63,769 bases of DNA. Origin: CAZHOV01 sp964534315. GTDB lineage: Bacteria; Bacteroidota; Bacteroidia; Chitinophagales; Saprospiraceae. Positions 17,162 to 24,828 of this stretch are shown one piece after another; within the stretch, counting starts at the first letter, position 1, and each line of letters begins with the position of its first letter. The translations under genes and the position numbers were made by a program. The notes below the pieces were generated by a model. The model did not search any database and was not told where the DNA came from. It saw only the letters and a program-made list of their open reading frames with translations. The DNA lies in contig CAZHOV010000010.1 in the NCBI GenBank assembly GCA_964534315.1, positions 1-63,769 of the forward strand, given 5' to 3'.

Positions 17162-18613
17162 ATGAAATCCTTTTTACCCCTTATTCTGTTTTTTCTACTC
17201 TTTTCCTTTTCCGTTGCTGCGCAATACGGTCTCAATTCATTAGGCCTCGGAGCCATTGACTATGTTGAAGTTTCCGATGATCCCGACGGTTTTCTTGATG
17301 CTGGCAATGGATTTACCTTTGAAGCCTGGATCCTAAACCTGGGTGGCCCCTCCAATCAGAAAGTAGCGGGCAAACTGGTCAATGATTTTCAAAATGGTTT
17401 CATTTATGGCATCGAGAATTATCAAGTGAACTTTGAAGTATTTGACCAAAATGGTACCAATACGAACCTCCTTGCCGATTCGGTTTCAGGAATCGGGTGG
17501 ACGCACGTGGCCGGAAGCTACGAAGTGGGAGGCATGTTGACCATCTTCATCAATGGAGAAAAAGTGGGAGAAACAGCGGCCTCCGCTACCCCTGTCGATT
17601 TTAATCTCAACCCTTTTCGGATCGGTATTGCTCCTTGGGATGTCAATGCACTTGGTTTTTCGGGATATATCGACGAAGTCCGCTATTGGCAGGCCGTTTT
17701 GGATGAAGCTACGATCCGTTCCTGGATGCATAAAGACGTTACTCCTGATCATCCGGATTACAACCTTTTGGGCCTGTATCACAAATACAATGAAGCAGAA
17801 GGCCCTACTGTAGCTGATGAAACCGATAATGAAAACGATGGTGTACTGAGCAGTAGTGAAATCGTTTTTGAAGACATTTTCTTACCCTTTAAAGGAGTAT
17901 CCAGTCTGCTGGATAATGACGTGCAGGGAATCTGGAATGCGAAAACAGCAGGTAATTCGGATATTATGTCCGTCACCGGTTTCTTTTTTGATCCTTTGGA
18001 GCTTGAAGTTTCTGTCCTGTTTGGCCATTCTGATGGTGACTATAGCTTTGATACTGATACACCTGGGGACTATGACCGGTCTTTATCCAGGATCTGGCAA
18101 ACCATCACCCAGGGAGAATTACTTGTTGAAGTATCTTTTGACCTTAGCCCTGTAGATATGTCTCAGGTAACGGAAGTGGTGTTATTATCAAGTCAGGATG
18201 AAGATTTTTCTGATGCCGATGTAGTTGATGGCGAGCTAAATGGGAATACCTTTACGGTAGAGGAGTTTATCCTCGAAGAGGAAATCTATTATACGCTCGG
18301 ATTCAAGACGACCATTTCTAGCACCCAAAACATCGACCAGAAAGATCTGGGGATGAAGGTTTTTCCAAATCCTTTCCAAACTCAAACAACCCTGGGGTTT
18401 GATCTGCCTGAAGCCGGCCATGTTGTTTTGACTATTTTCGATCAAAAAGGGCAATTAGTCCGCGTTTTGTATGAAGGCTATTTGGGAGCCGGTGATCATC
18501 AATGGCAATGGGATGGAACGGATAGTAATGGAAAGAATTTGCCTGCCGGAGTATATCAGGTGCAGGTGAAAATGGAGGATGGAGTGGTGAATCAGAAGGT
18601 GGTGCTGCAGTAA
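17162..18613 (+). CDS. T9SS-secreted LamG-domain protein
   Basis: 483 residues from ATG 17162; the in-frame ATG at 17138 adds a segment before the signal peptide (MKSFLPLILFFLLFSFSVAAQ) and is disfavoured. A concanavalin/LamG-like domain (~35-200; FTFEAWILNLGG, INGEKVGETAAS, FRIGIAPWDVNALGFSGYIDEVRYW) is followed by a central beta region and a FlgD-like/T9SS C-terminal domain (KVFPNPFQTQTTLGFDL ... LPAGVYQVQVKMEDG). LamG domains usually bind carbohydrates or protein ligands; the product should be exported through the T9SS. It lies downstream of another T9SS cargo but is separated from it by a terminator, so it is probably transcribed alone. Confidence 0.85.
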   Translation: MKSFLPLILFFLLFSFSVAAQYGLNSLGLGAIDYVEVSDDPDGFLDAGNGFTFEAWILNLGGPSNQKVAGKLVNDFQNGFIYGIENYQVNFEVFDQNGTNTNLLADSVSGIGWTHVAGSYEVGGMLTIFINGEKVGETAASATPVDFNLNPFRIGIAPWDVNALGFSGYIDEVRYWQAVLDEATIRSWMHKDVTPDHPDYNLLGLYHKYNEAEGPTVADETDNENDGVLSSSEIVFEDIFLPFKGVSSLLDNDVQGIWNAKTAGNSDIMSVTGFFFDPLELEVSVLFGHSDGDYSFDTDTPGDYDRSLSRIWQTITQGELLVEVSFDLSPVDMSQVTEVVLLSSQDEDFSDADVVDGELNGNTFTVEEFILEEEIYYTLGFKTTISSTQNIDQKDLGMKVFPNPFQTQTTLGFDLPEAGHVVLTIFDQKGQLVRVLYEGYLGAGDHQWQWDGTDSNGKNLPAGVYQVQVKMEDGVVNQKVVLQ

Positions 18614-18785
18614 CAACCTAGTTTTGATTTATAAGGTATCAGTCCTTCAGACTGAATTTTATATTGAGTGTCTGGTCCTCTTGTCTTCTTGCTAAATAAT
18701 ATTTGATTTTTAAGATAAAATACTTATTTTTCAGATTGTATTCAGAAATTATTATAATATTTTATAAATTTAATCTGGAAGATTT

Positions 18786-19934
18786 GTGATAAATAGGATA
18801 ATATTTCAAAAAATAAAAGAAGATCTTTTTAAGGGGAAAGCTATCATCTTAGTTGGGCCGAGGCAAGTAGGGAAGACGACTCTATTGAGAGGCTTAGAGC
18901 AAGAATATTCCGATTCGTTATTTCTAGATTGTGATGAACCAGATATCCGTAATATTTTAGAAAATACGACTTCTACTCAGTTAAAACAATTGCTGGGAGA
19001 GGCTAGATTAGTGATTATAGATGAAGCACAACGAGTTAGAAATATTGGATTAACACTGAAACTCATAATCGACCAACTGAAAGATGTACAATTAATTGCC
19101 TCGGGCTCTTCTTCTTTAGAACTTGCCAATCAAATTAATGAACCCCTTACCGGCCGAAAATTTGAATATTTTCTTTATCCCCTTAGTCTGGAGGAATTAC
19201 ATAATCACCATAGCTTTTTAGAAGAAAACAGGCTACTAACTACTAGATTGGTATACGGGCTATATCCTGATATTGTCAATCAACAACAAAATGTAGAGCG
19301 CTTACTGATAACACTAACCTCCGGTTATTTGTACAAAGACGTATTTAATTACCAAGAGATTCGGAAGCCTGAGTTATTGCCCAATCTGCTGGAAGCTTTG
19401 GCGCGTCAGCTGGGCAGTGAAGTCTCCTATAACGAACTTGCTCAATTATTGGGCACGGATCAATCAACTATTCAGCGTTATATTGATCTTTTGGAGAAGT
19501 CCTTTGTCATATTCAGATTGAGATCCTTCAGTCGAAATCTAAGAAATGAGCTAAAAAAAAGCAGGAAGATTTATTTTTATGATAATGGAATTCGCAATGC
19601 CTTGATCAACAATTTTCAAAATTTTGATAATCGACTGGATAAGGGAGCTTTGTGGGAAAACTTTCTAATTGTAGAGCGTCTTAAGAATCTATCTTACCAC
19701 CAAATTCATATGAACAAATATTTCTGGCGAACCCAACAAAAGCAAGAAATTGATTATATCGAAGATAGAAACGGTAAGTTGTATGCCTATGAATTTAAGT
19801 GGAACCCTAAGAAAAAGGCAAAAATATCGGCCACCTTCACAAAAAACTATCGAGTGGAGCAGACCATGATCGTTAACCGCGATAACTACATGGAGTTTTT
19901 AAAAGTAAACGGTAAAAGAAAGGTGAATAGTTAA
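18786..19934 (+). CDS. AAA_14/DUF4143 ATPase
   Basis: 382 residues starting with GTG. The N-terminal P-loop domain has Walker A GPRQVGKTTLL (~25-35) and Walker B RLVIIDEAQRV (~77-87). It continues through an AAA_14 fold with the SGSSSLEL sensor-like segment, the TGRKFEYFLYPLSLEE motif, a winged-helix-like middle part (QLGSEVSYNELAQLLGTDQSTIQRY) and a C-terminal DUF4143 domain ending in an EVDYIE/YAFEFK-like signature (QEIDYIEDRNGKLYAYEFKW), which resembles restriction-nuclease-like cores. Such ATPases are widespread single genes of unknown role, frequent in accessory DNA. No partner gene overlaps it. Its low GC compared with neighbours suggests transfer. Confidence 0.85.
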   Translation: MINRIIFQKIKEDLFKGKAIILVGPRQVGKTTLLRGLEQEYSDSLFLDCDEPDIRNILENTTSTQLKQLLGEARLVIIDEAQRVRNIGLTLKLIIDQLKDVQLIASGSSSLELANQINEPLTGRKFEYFLYPLSLEELHNHHSFLEENRLLTTRLVYGLYPDIVNQQQNVERLLITLTSGYLYKDVFNYQEIRKPELLPNLLEALARQLGSEVSYNELAQLLGTDQSTIQRYIDLLEKSFVIFRLRSFSRNLRNELKKSRKIYFYDNGIRNALINNFQNFDNRLDKGALWENFLIVERLKNLSYHQIHMNKYFWRTQQKQEIDYIEDRNGKLYAYEFKWNPKKKAKISATFTKNYRVEQTMIVNRDNYMEFLKVNGKRKVNS

Positions 19935-20006
19935 CCATTGTACTTCCCTGAAATAGGTTTCTCGCAAAGACGCCAAGATCGCAAAGAAGATAAGGGGGGT
20001 ATTTAA

Positions 20007-21524
20007 TTATCCAGTCTCTGGTCCTCTTGTTGTCTGGTCCTCCTGTCTTCCGGTTTCCCCCATTTCCAATCTTCCTTCATTGGGTTCCAAAAATGCATTT
20101 GTTCTTACTAAAGCTTGTAATAGTTCATTAAAATCACTGGTGGGTAACAGGTGAGAAAATTGATGGGCTTGATCCAGCATTTTGATATAAGAACCGGGCA
20201 ATTGTTTTCGGGTTAATTTTCTAAGCGCTAATAAATAATCTTCTCTGTAAACGGTGGGAATAATAATCCTGGTCGTTTTAGCTTTTACCAGTTCTGCATT
20301 CATCATAATTCGGGCGATCCGGCCATTTCCATCTTCAAAAGGATGAATTTCACTAATTAGAAACATCATAAAAATGGCTTTTGCCAAGGGGTGCTCCAGG
20401 GCATTATAAGGTTCAAAACCTTTTTGGAGGGTCCCTCTTACCAGACCGGGTTCAACAAAAGTGGTATTTCCTGCCCGGTTGGCTTTTTGTTTAAACTTCC
20501 CGGGTGATTTATCAGGTCTTCCTCGCATGATAATAGCATGGCGAGATTGCAATAAATCAATTAAATGCTCAGAATTTTCAGCAGTTTTTTCCATTTCAAA
20601 ACGACTACTTACAATCTCATAGGTGCCTTTTATATCATGGGTGTCTCCAGTACGATTTTCAATGAATTCGCCATCAAAAACAATTCGTTTAGCTTCTTCT
20701 ATCTCAAATTCAGTGCCTTCTATATAGTTTGAAAAATAGGCTTCAAAAAAGGCAAAGTTTTCAAATCCTTTGTTTGAGGAAGATTTTTCTAAACGGGCGG
20801 GAAAACGTTTTGCCTCCAAGGCGGCAAACAATGTCCAAAATAACTCAACCCGATAGCTGTCATATGGGATTCCTAAAGCAGTAGCAATAGCCAAAGGCGA
20901 TTTTAATACTTTGCTGGATTTAGTGGCTAATAACGCCCCTATAATTTGATTCAGCTTTTCAAATGATTTCTCAAAACCAAAAGAGACAGCTGCCATTTTG
21001 GCTTCCTCTCTAAAGTTATTCAATCCCTTTTCGCCCTCCACTCTTAATATATCTATTAGTCGTTGTTCGATCACCTCCTTTTCCACCGTTCTTTTTTCTC
21101 CATCTGTTCCTTTCCTTGAAGGCTGTAAATTCTCCAGACATGCTCTTTCAAAGGAGGATAAGTACAATTCTCCATCCAGGCGACGATCTTTCGGACCTGG
21201 CTCGGGTCCCTTTACAAACCTTAGCCGAAGGTGCAAAAAATCAATATTTTTTGTGTAAGAATAGGTTAAGTATAGATTTCCGTTAGGACTTGGTTTTAAT
21301 TCCAGGGCACTGCGGTGGCTCAATATTGACTTAGGGTATAGTCTTCCTAAAATCAGGAATAAATTTCTGTTCAAAATTTTCTCAGGGGCATCTGTTAAAT
21401 TTGCCGTATACACCTTGGGAAGTAGCTTTCGAATAGTTCCCGAATCTAGTAATTCACCAATTTGCCTTGATAGCTGGCTATCTGAAGAGGAAAAGATAAT
21501 TTCTGGTAAATTCGATATTTGCAT
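20007..21524 (-). CDS. Fic-domain AMPylase with AbiEi-like N-terminal region
   Basis: 505 residues. The first ~150 residues (LSRQIGELLDSGTIRKLLPKVY ... SILSHRSALEL ... SSFERACLENL) resemble AbiEi-type antitoxin/winged-helix proteins. The middle carries the Fic inhibitory motif SNYIEG (S265-G270, pattern [ST]xxxE[GN]). The Fic core follows with the catalytic HPFEDGNGR (H394). The enzyme should transfer AMP or another nucleotide phosphate to a hydroxyl; the in-cis inhibitory helix makes it a class II-like Fic protein. The last ~13 residues (RQEDQTTRGPETG) are encoded by a low-complexity GGTCC/CTGG repeat. Three phased AT-rich repeats lie just upstream of the start and may be autoregulatory sites. 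Confidence 0.85.
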   Translation of the reverse strand: MQISNLPEIIFSSSDSQLSRQIGELLDSGTIRKLLPKVYTANLTDAPEKILNRNLFLILGRLYPKSILSHRSALELKPSPNGNLYLTYSYTKNIDFLHLRLRFVKGPEPGPKDRRLDGELYLSSFERACLENLQPSRKGTDGEKRTVEKEVIEQRLIDILRVEGEKGLNNFREEAKMAAVSFGFEKSFEKLNQIIGALLATKSSKVLKSPLAIATALGIPYDSYRVELFWTLFAALEAKRFPARLEKSSSNKGFENFAFFEAYFSNYIEGTEFEIEEAKRIVFDGEFIENRTGDTHDIKGTYEIVSSRFEMEKTAENSEHLIDLLQSRHAIIMRGRPDKSPGKFKQKANRAGNTTFVEPGLVRGTLQKGFEPYNALEHPLAKAIFMMFLISEIHPFEDGNGRIARIMMNAELVKAKTTRIIIPTVYREDYLLALRKLTRKQLPGSYIKMLDQAHQFSHLLPTSDFNELLQALVRTNAFLEPNEGRLEMGETGRQEDQTTRGPETG

Positions 21525-21530
21525 ACTGCT

Positions 21531-21617
21531 TAAATTTTTTCTATTAACAAGCTTTCAGATTATGAATTTATCAAATTTTTTCTATCTACAGATGTTTTTT
21601 ATCAAATTTTTTCTATT
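21531..21617. promoter_or_regulatory. Three phased direct repeats upstream of the Fic gene
   Basis: The core AAATTTTTTCTAT occurs at about 21532, 21573 and 21604 (spacing 41 and 31 bp, close to four and three helical turns), with the two distal copies sharing TTATCAAATTTTTTCTAT. They start 8 bp upstream of the Fic start codon. Same-face spacing suggests cooperative binding of a repressor. Confidence 0.5.
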
Positions 21618-21670
21618 AAGACACCTTTGTGACATCACTCCGCCCTGTAGTGGTGTCGTCACTAATTTTA

Positions 21671-21799
21671 GTAGAAAGTAGAAAGTGGAATTTTAGGATG
21701 GCTCAATAAACGGTACCATCTTCATTGGTCAGGAGACCTACGTTTTACCGTATCGGTGCAGAGCCCGCTCACGTTCTGGTTGTCCGGTCCTCTGGTTCT
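21671..21799 (-). repeat. Dispersed ~130 bp repeat, copy A-right
   Basis: Reverse complement of 4673-4805 with small differences. Low-complexity GGTCCTCTGG-type sequence continues to about 21835. Confidence 0.7.
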
Positions 21800-21926
21800 C
21801 TGGTTGTCTGGTCCTCCTGTCCTCTGGTCTTCCGGATGTAGCGGATCTTCGCGGATTGTCTATTCCTAATTTATAATTCACTACCAACAGCTCACTGTTT
21901 ACCGTTTACTGTTCACATATATCAAG

Positions 21927-23264
21927 TTACTCCATCTTCCTTTCCTCACTAATATACCCAATCCCCAACTCCTCCAACTCATTCAAAATAGGTTCATACA
22001 CCTCTTTGTCTAAAGGCAAAATAACGCCTCGGGTCTTTATGTCACCATTAAGGATCAATTTAGCGCCGATGGCGGCAGGCAGGCCTACCGTCCGGGAGAT
22101 GGCGGTGTGCCGGTTGTCCAACCCTTTTGATACCAGGTAAGAAGTGTGTTCATACAACTGCCCCTTCAGTTTATATTCCTGCCGTTCATAGAAGACGATC
22201 ATATCGGTATCATCTTCTTTAAATTTCCATTTATCTAGGAACAGGTCTAATAAAATCTCTGCGGGGGTTCCATTTTTTCTGGTGATGGGACGGTCAGAAA
22301 GTAAATCTGTCCATAGGATTCGTTGGAAAAGCTCACTGTCCTGAGTGGTGTTTAGGCTTTTGGCCAACTGCTCTTCGAGTGTTTCGGTAGTATTATCGGG
22401 CAGATAGGCAGCTACCCATTGGCGGTAAGTCATGTTTTCACTACCTTCAATGTGGTAATTGTCTGCGGTAAGGCCGGTTTGTATCAAGGCATTCCACCCT
22501 TCGCAAAATCCGGGGAAGCGCAGGGTAGCGCGGATCAAGGTTGGAATATTGTCCAGCTTATACTTTTTGCGATAGAGGATAGAATCCCGATTGGCGTAGG
22601 CTTCGAATTGACCATGACCGGGGATATTTATCAGGTGGGGATCTGCAAATAATTTATGATAGGAAATGCATCGCAGTTGATGATCATGGTAATAAACAGC
22701 GCCGCTATTTCCCGCCAGAATGACATTCATCGGACTCCAGGTAAATTTATAGCCCCATGGATTATCGTTGCTTTCCGGTGCAATCAGGCTTCCGCAAAAG
22801 GAATAAAACGACCGTAATTCGCCTCCCTTTGCTTTAATTTTATCGACCGACCGCATGCCGCTCATATGATCAATTCCTGGGTCGGCTCCCAGCTCGTTTA
22901 AAAAAGTCAGCCCTCTTCTGTGTGCTTCCTCGTCCAGTTCGTACATTTCATCGGCGGTGTAGGAGGCTGTAACGACATGAGCATTATGTCGCAGAGCGAT
23001 CTTGGCGGCGGCGGCATGCATGCCAGGCGGTAACAAAGAGATAACCATGTCTGCATCTTTGATATACCGCTCCATAAGGGCATCATCATAACAATCAAAA
23101 TACACCGCCTTCCCTCTGGGGTGTCCGCCAAATTTTTGGGTGGCGGTGTCTACGTCAATATCGCCAACGATTACGTTCCAGGCGTATTTTTCTGAATGTT
23201 GAAGCATGTACGTGATCAGGTCGGTAGCTGATCTTCCTGCTCCGCAGATTAGGATGTTCTTCAT
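21927..23264 (-). CDS. Saccharopine dehydrogenase family oxidoreductase
   Basis: 445 residues. The N-terminal Rossmann domain begins MKNILICGAGRSATDLI (nucleotide-binding GAGRSA); the YFDCYDDA and DMVISLLPPGMHAAAAK segments and the ELGADPGIDHMSGM motif are typical of LYS9-type saccharopine dehydrogenases; the C-terminal domain includes TFRxPGFCEGW-like sequence (TLRFPGFCEGWNALI) and a HTAISRTVGLPAAIGAKLIL end. Family members oxidise saccharopine to alpha-aminoadipic semialdehyde and glutamate in lysine metabolism; the true substrate is not established by the sequence. It is the last gene of a three-gene minus-strand cluster, with 15 bp between it and the preceding gene. Its truncated duplicate lies at 6011. 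Confidence 0.85.
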   Translation of the reverse strand: MKNILICGAGRSATDLITYMLQHSEKYAWNVIVGDIDVDTATQKFGGHPRGKAVYFDCYDDALMERYIKDADMVISLLPPGMHAAAAKIALRHNAHVVTASYTADEMYELDEEAHRRGLTFLNELGADPGIDHMSGMRSVDKIKAKGGELRSFYSFCGSLIAPESNDNPWGYKFTWSPMNVILAGNSGAVYYHDHQLRCISYHKLFADPHLINIPGHGQFEAYANRDSILYRKKYKLDNIPTLIRATLRFPGFCEGWNALIQTGLTADNYHIEGSENMTYRQWVAAYLPDNTTETLEEQLAKSLNTTQDSELFQRILWTDLLSDRPITRKNGTPAEILLDLFLDKWKFKEDDTDMIVFYERQEYKLKGQLYEHTSYLVSKGLDNRHTAISRTVGLPAAIGAKLILNGDIKTRGVILPLDKEVYEPILNELEELGIGYISEERKME

Positions 23265-23279
23265 TTAATTTTTCCTGTT

Positions 23280-23720
23280 TTAACTGTCTTGGTCCTGAGG
23301 TATTAACCAGCCTTCCCCGGCAAATAGTGTTTCTACGTCTTGTTTAAATCGTACGGTATCAAAGTTCTTTACGCCGGCGTCTTCGTACTGCTCAATTCGG
23401 TCGACAAATGCCATGGCGATCATCTTTGGAATGTCTTCCAGAGGTGCTTTTTCTACCTCTTCGTACTTGAGTTTAGCATTGATGTAAAGCTCTTTTTTAC
23501 GAGATTTGTATTCCATCCCCTCTTCGTGGATTTTATTGGTGGGGCGGACAGCTACGGTTACAAAACGGATGGCTTTGATGCCTGTGCCGTAGTCGGAGAG
23601 GGTAATGTGGTGTTTGAGGACCTCCTCAACTGCATAAGTAGAATATGTTTTTTCAGCTATTTCATGCCAAAAAATACATCCAAACCATATCGGAGAGAAT
23701 TCTTCAAATTTTGTGCTCAT
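23280..23720 (-). CDS. Putative immunity/partner protein, right copy
   Basis: 146 residues, start codon overlapping the stop of the upstream gene by one base (TAATG), so translation is likely coupled. The N-terminal 40 residues (EEFSPIWFGCIFWHEIAEKTYST) differ from the left paralog, while the rest is nearly identical. Soluble, acidic, without catalytic motifs that I can see. The placement directly behind a toxin-like nuclease favours an immunity function. The C-terminal half has a weak likeness to Imm44. It is co-transcribed with the saccharopine dehydrogenase-like gene, which is hard to explain for a pure toxin module, so a metabolic or structural role is not excluded. Confidence 0.55.
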   Translation of the reverse strand: MSTKFEEFSPIWFGCIFWHEIAEKTYSTYAVEEVLKHHITLSDYGTGIKAIRFVTVAVRPTNKIHEEGMEYKSRKKELYINAKLKYEEVEKAPLEDIPKMIAMAFVDRIEQYEDAGVKNFDTVRFKQDVETLFAGEGWLIPQDQDS

Positions 23721-24247
23721 TAATCGTCTCTTTTGTTGCCCGGCGGGCGGATTAGAGGAATTTTTCTATTTATATTTTCTGGCAGCAATGCGTAATGGTA
23801 GATTTTCAATTTTTCTTGTTTTAAGCATTCTTGAAAAGTACCCTCAAATTCAATAATATACTCCAGATTTTCAGCTGGCAATCCAAGAGGATATCTACCA
23901 CCTTGCCCTTTTTTTGTTACGCCATATTTCCATATTTCGCCAGGATTAAGAAAAATTTCGGTATTATTTTTACAGCTGAAACAAGGGAAAAAAGTCGGTT
24001 TTTTTGCTCTCAAAACATACTGTTCGGCTTCATTTAATTCGTCTAACTCCCGTTGGAGTTTTTCCTTACGCCAGGGAGCAATTTCCGGTTCATCACCTTT
24101 CCAAATTAGGAAATCTTTAGAAGACATCCAAATGAATAAACAGCTAGCAAAAACAAGAATAATAAAGAATAATTTCAAACCAAGATGCTTTGGTTTGGTT
24201 ATTCGATCTTTAGTTTGTTTTGAAGTTTCTTTAATAAATCCAAGCAT
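23720..24247 (-). CDS. Putative membrane-anchored GIY-YIG/URI-like nuclease
   Basis: 175 residues. A basic N-terminus and one membrane helix (~24-41, LKLFFIILVFASCLFIW) precede a charged linker (APWRKEKLQRELDELNEAEQYVL) and a C-terminal domain. That domain shows a CFSC pair (C89, C92), IFLNPGEIWKYGVT (Y108-G109), GGRY (R118), CLKQEKLKIY (E145) and PPGNK (N171). The order Y-G, R, E, N is that of GIY-YIG nucleases, and the GEVWKYGVT start is like URI-type toxin domains of polymorphic toxins. Membrane anchoring with this fold is unusual. The nuclease reading is motif-based and unproven; cleavage of nucleic acid near the membrane or a non-catalytic role both remain possible. Confidence 0.55.
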   Translation of the reverse strand: MLGFIKETSKQTKDRITKPKHLGLKLFFIILVFASCLFIWMSSKDFLIWKGDEPEIAPWRKEKLQRELDELNEAEQYVLRAKKPTFFPCFSCKNNTEIFLNPGEIWKYGVTKKGQGGRYPLGLPAENLEYIIEFEGTFQECLKQEKLKIYHYALLPENINRKIPLIRPPGNKRDD

Positions 24248-24366
24248 ACCTAGTATTTAATACAAATCCTGTAAATAGAGCTTAGCCCTAACTGCCATCA
24301 ATGTGACCTTTAGGTTGAACAGTTCCAAAAAGAAGTATGTAAGAAGTATGGTTGGAGTAACTGAGG

Positions 24367-24374
24367 CAAATATA
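24367..24374 (-). promoter_or_regulatory. -7 promoter box of the right duplicated cluster
   Basis: On the minus strand TATATTTG fits TAnnTTTG and is followed by C, ~120 nt upstream of the start at 24247. The left copy keeps the same box. Confidence 0.6.
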
Positions 24375-24426
24375 AAACTTTTCTTATTATCTTGCTTATT
24401 CAATCCTTAACCCAAGGCGTTATCAC

Positions 24427-24792
24427 ATGCATATCAATGAAAAGACACAACATATCGACTTAAATAACCTGATCCTGGTTTCTAGGGGAGACTCGGAAAA
24501 GATGGAAAAGTATTTGCGCCAATTTCAAGCATTAACCCCCGAAAGGAGTCAAAATCTTAGAAAGAATTTGGAAAGCAGGAACCGGAAAATGGTTCGACAG
24601 ACTTTACATCAAATGAGTCCGCAACTTCAATTCTTCGGAATCCCCGATGTACTCGACCCCATTCGTCGGCTGGAGCAGGAATACCAGACTATTCCATTTG
24701 AAGAGTTGGAAGATATGGTCTATGATATTGAACTGAAAATTAATGCTGCAAAGCAGGAAGTTGACGGGATTTTGGAAAAGTATTTTGAATAG
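24427..24792 (+). CDS. Hpt-domain phosphotransfer protein
   Basis: 121 residues, almost wholly helical. The region VRQTLHQMSPQLQFFG carries a histidine (H61) followed ten residues later by a glycine, the arrangement of Hpt domains (HxLK...G), although the usual lysine after the histidine is missing. The early IDLNNLILVSRGDSEKMEKYLRQF section matches Hpt helix A (L..L..I..GD...M..YL..F). It lies 36 bp upstream of a hybrid histidine kinase, so it probably relays phosphate from the kinase receiver to an external regulator. No output domain is present. Confidence 0.75.
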   Translation: MHINEKTQHIDLNNLILVSRGDSEKMEKYLRQFQALTPERSQNLRKNLESRNRKMVRQTLHQMSPQLQFFGIPDVLDPIRRLEQEYQTIPFEELEDMVYDIELKINAAKQEVDGILEKYFE

Positions 24793-24828
24793 AAAATTCT
24801 ATTGATTTTTAGACTTAATTAATTTTTC

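Larger units (their letters stand above)
23068..24385 (-). repeat. Inverted duplication B, right copy
   Basis: Reverse-complement partner of 4889-6196, covering promoter, nuclease-like gene, partner gene and the first 62 codons of the dehydrogenase. This copy has no nonsense codons and a complete dehydrogenase, so it is probably the functional parent. Confidence 0.85.

Noticed and set aside
19960..19995. GCAAAGACGCCAAGATCGCAAAG as a regulatory site
   Set aside because: It resembles a simple repeat of the GCAAAGACG type found dispersed in many genomes, and it lies downstream of both convergent genes.
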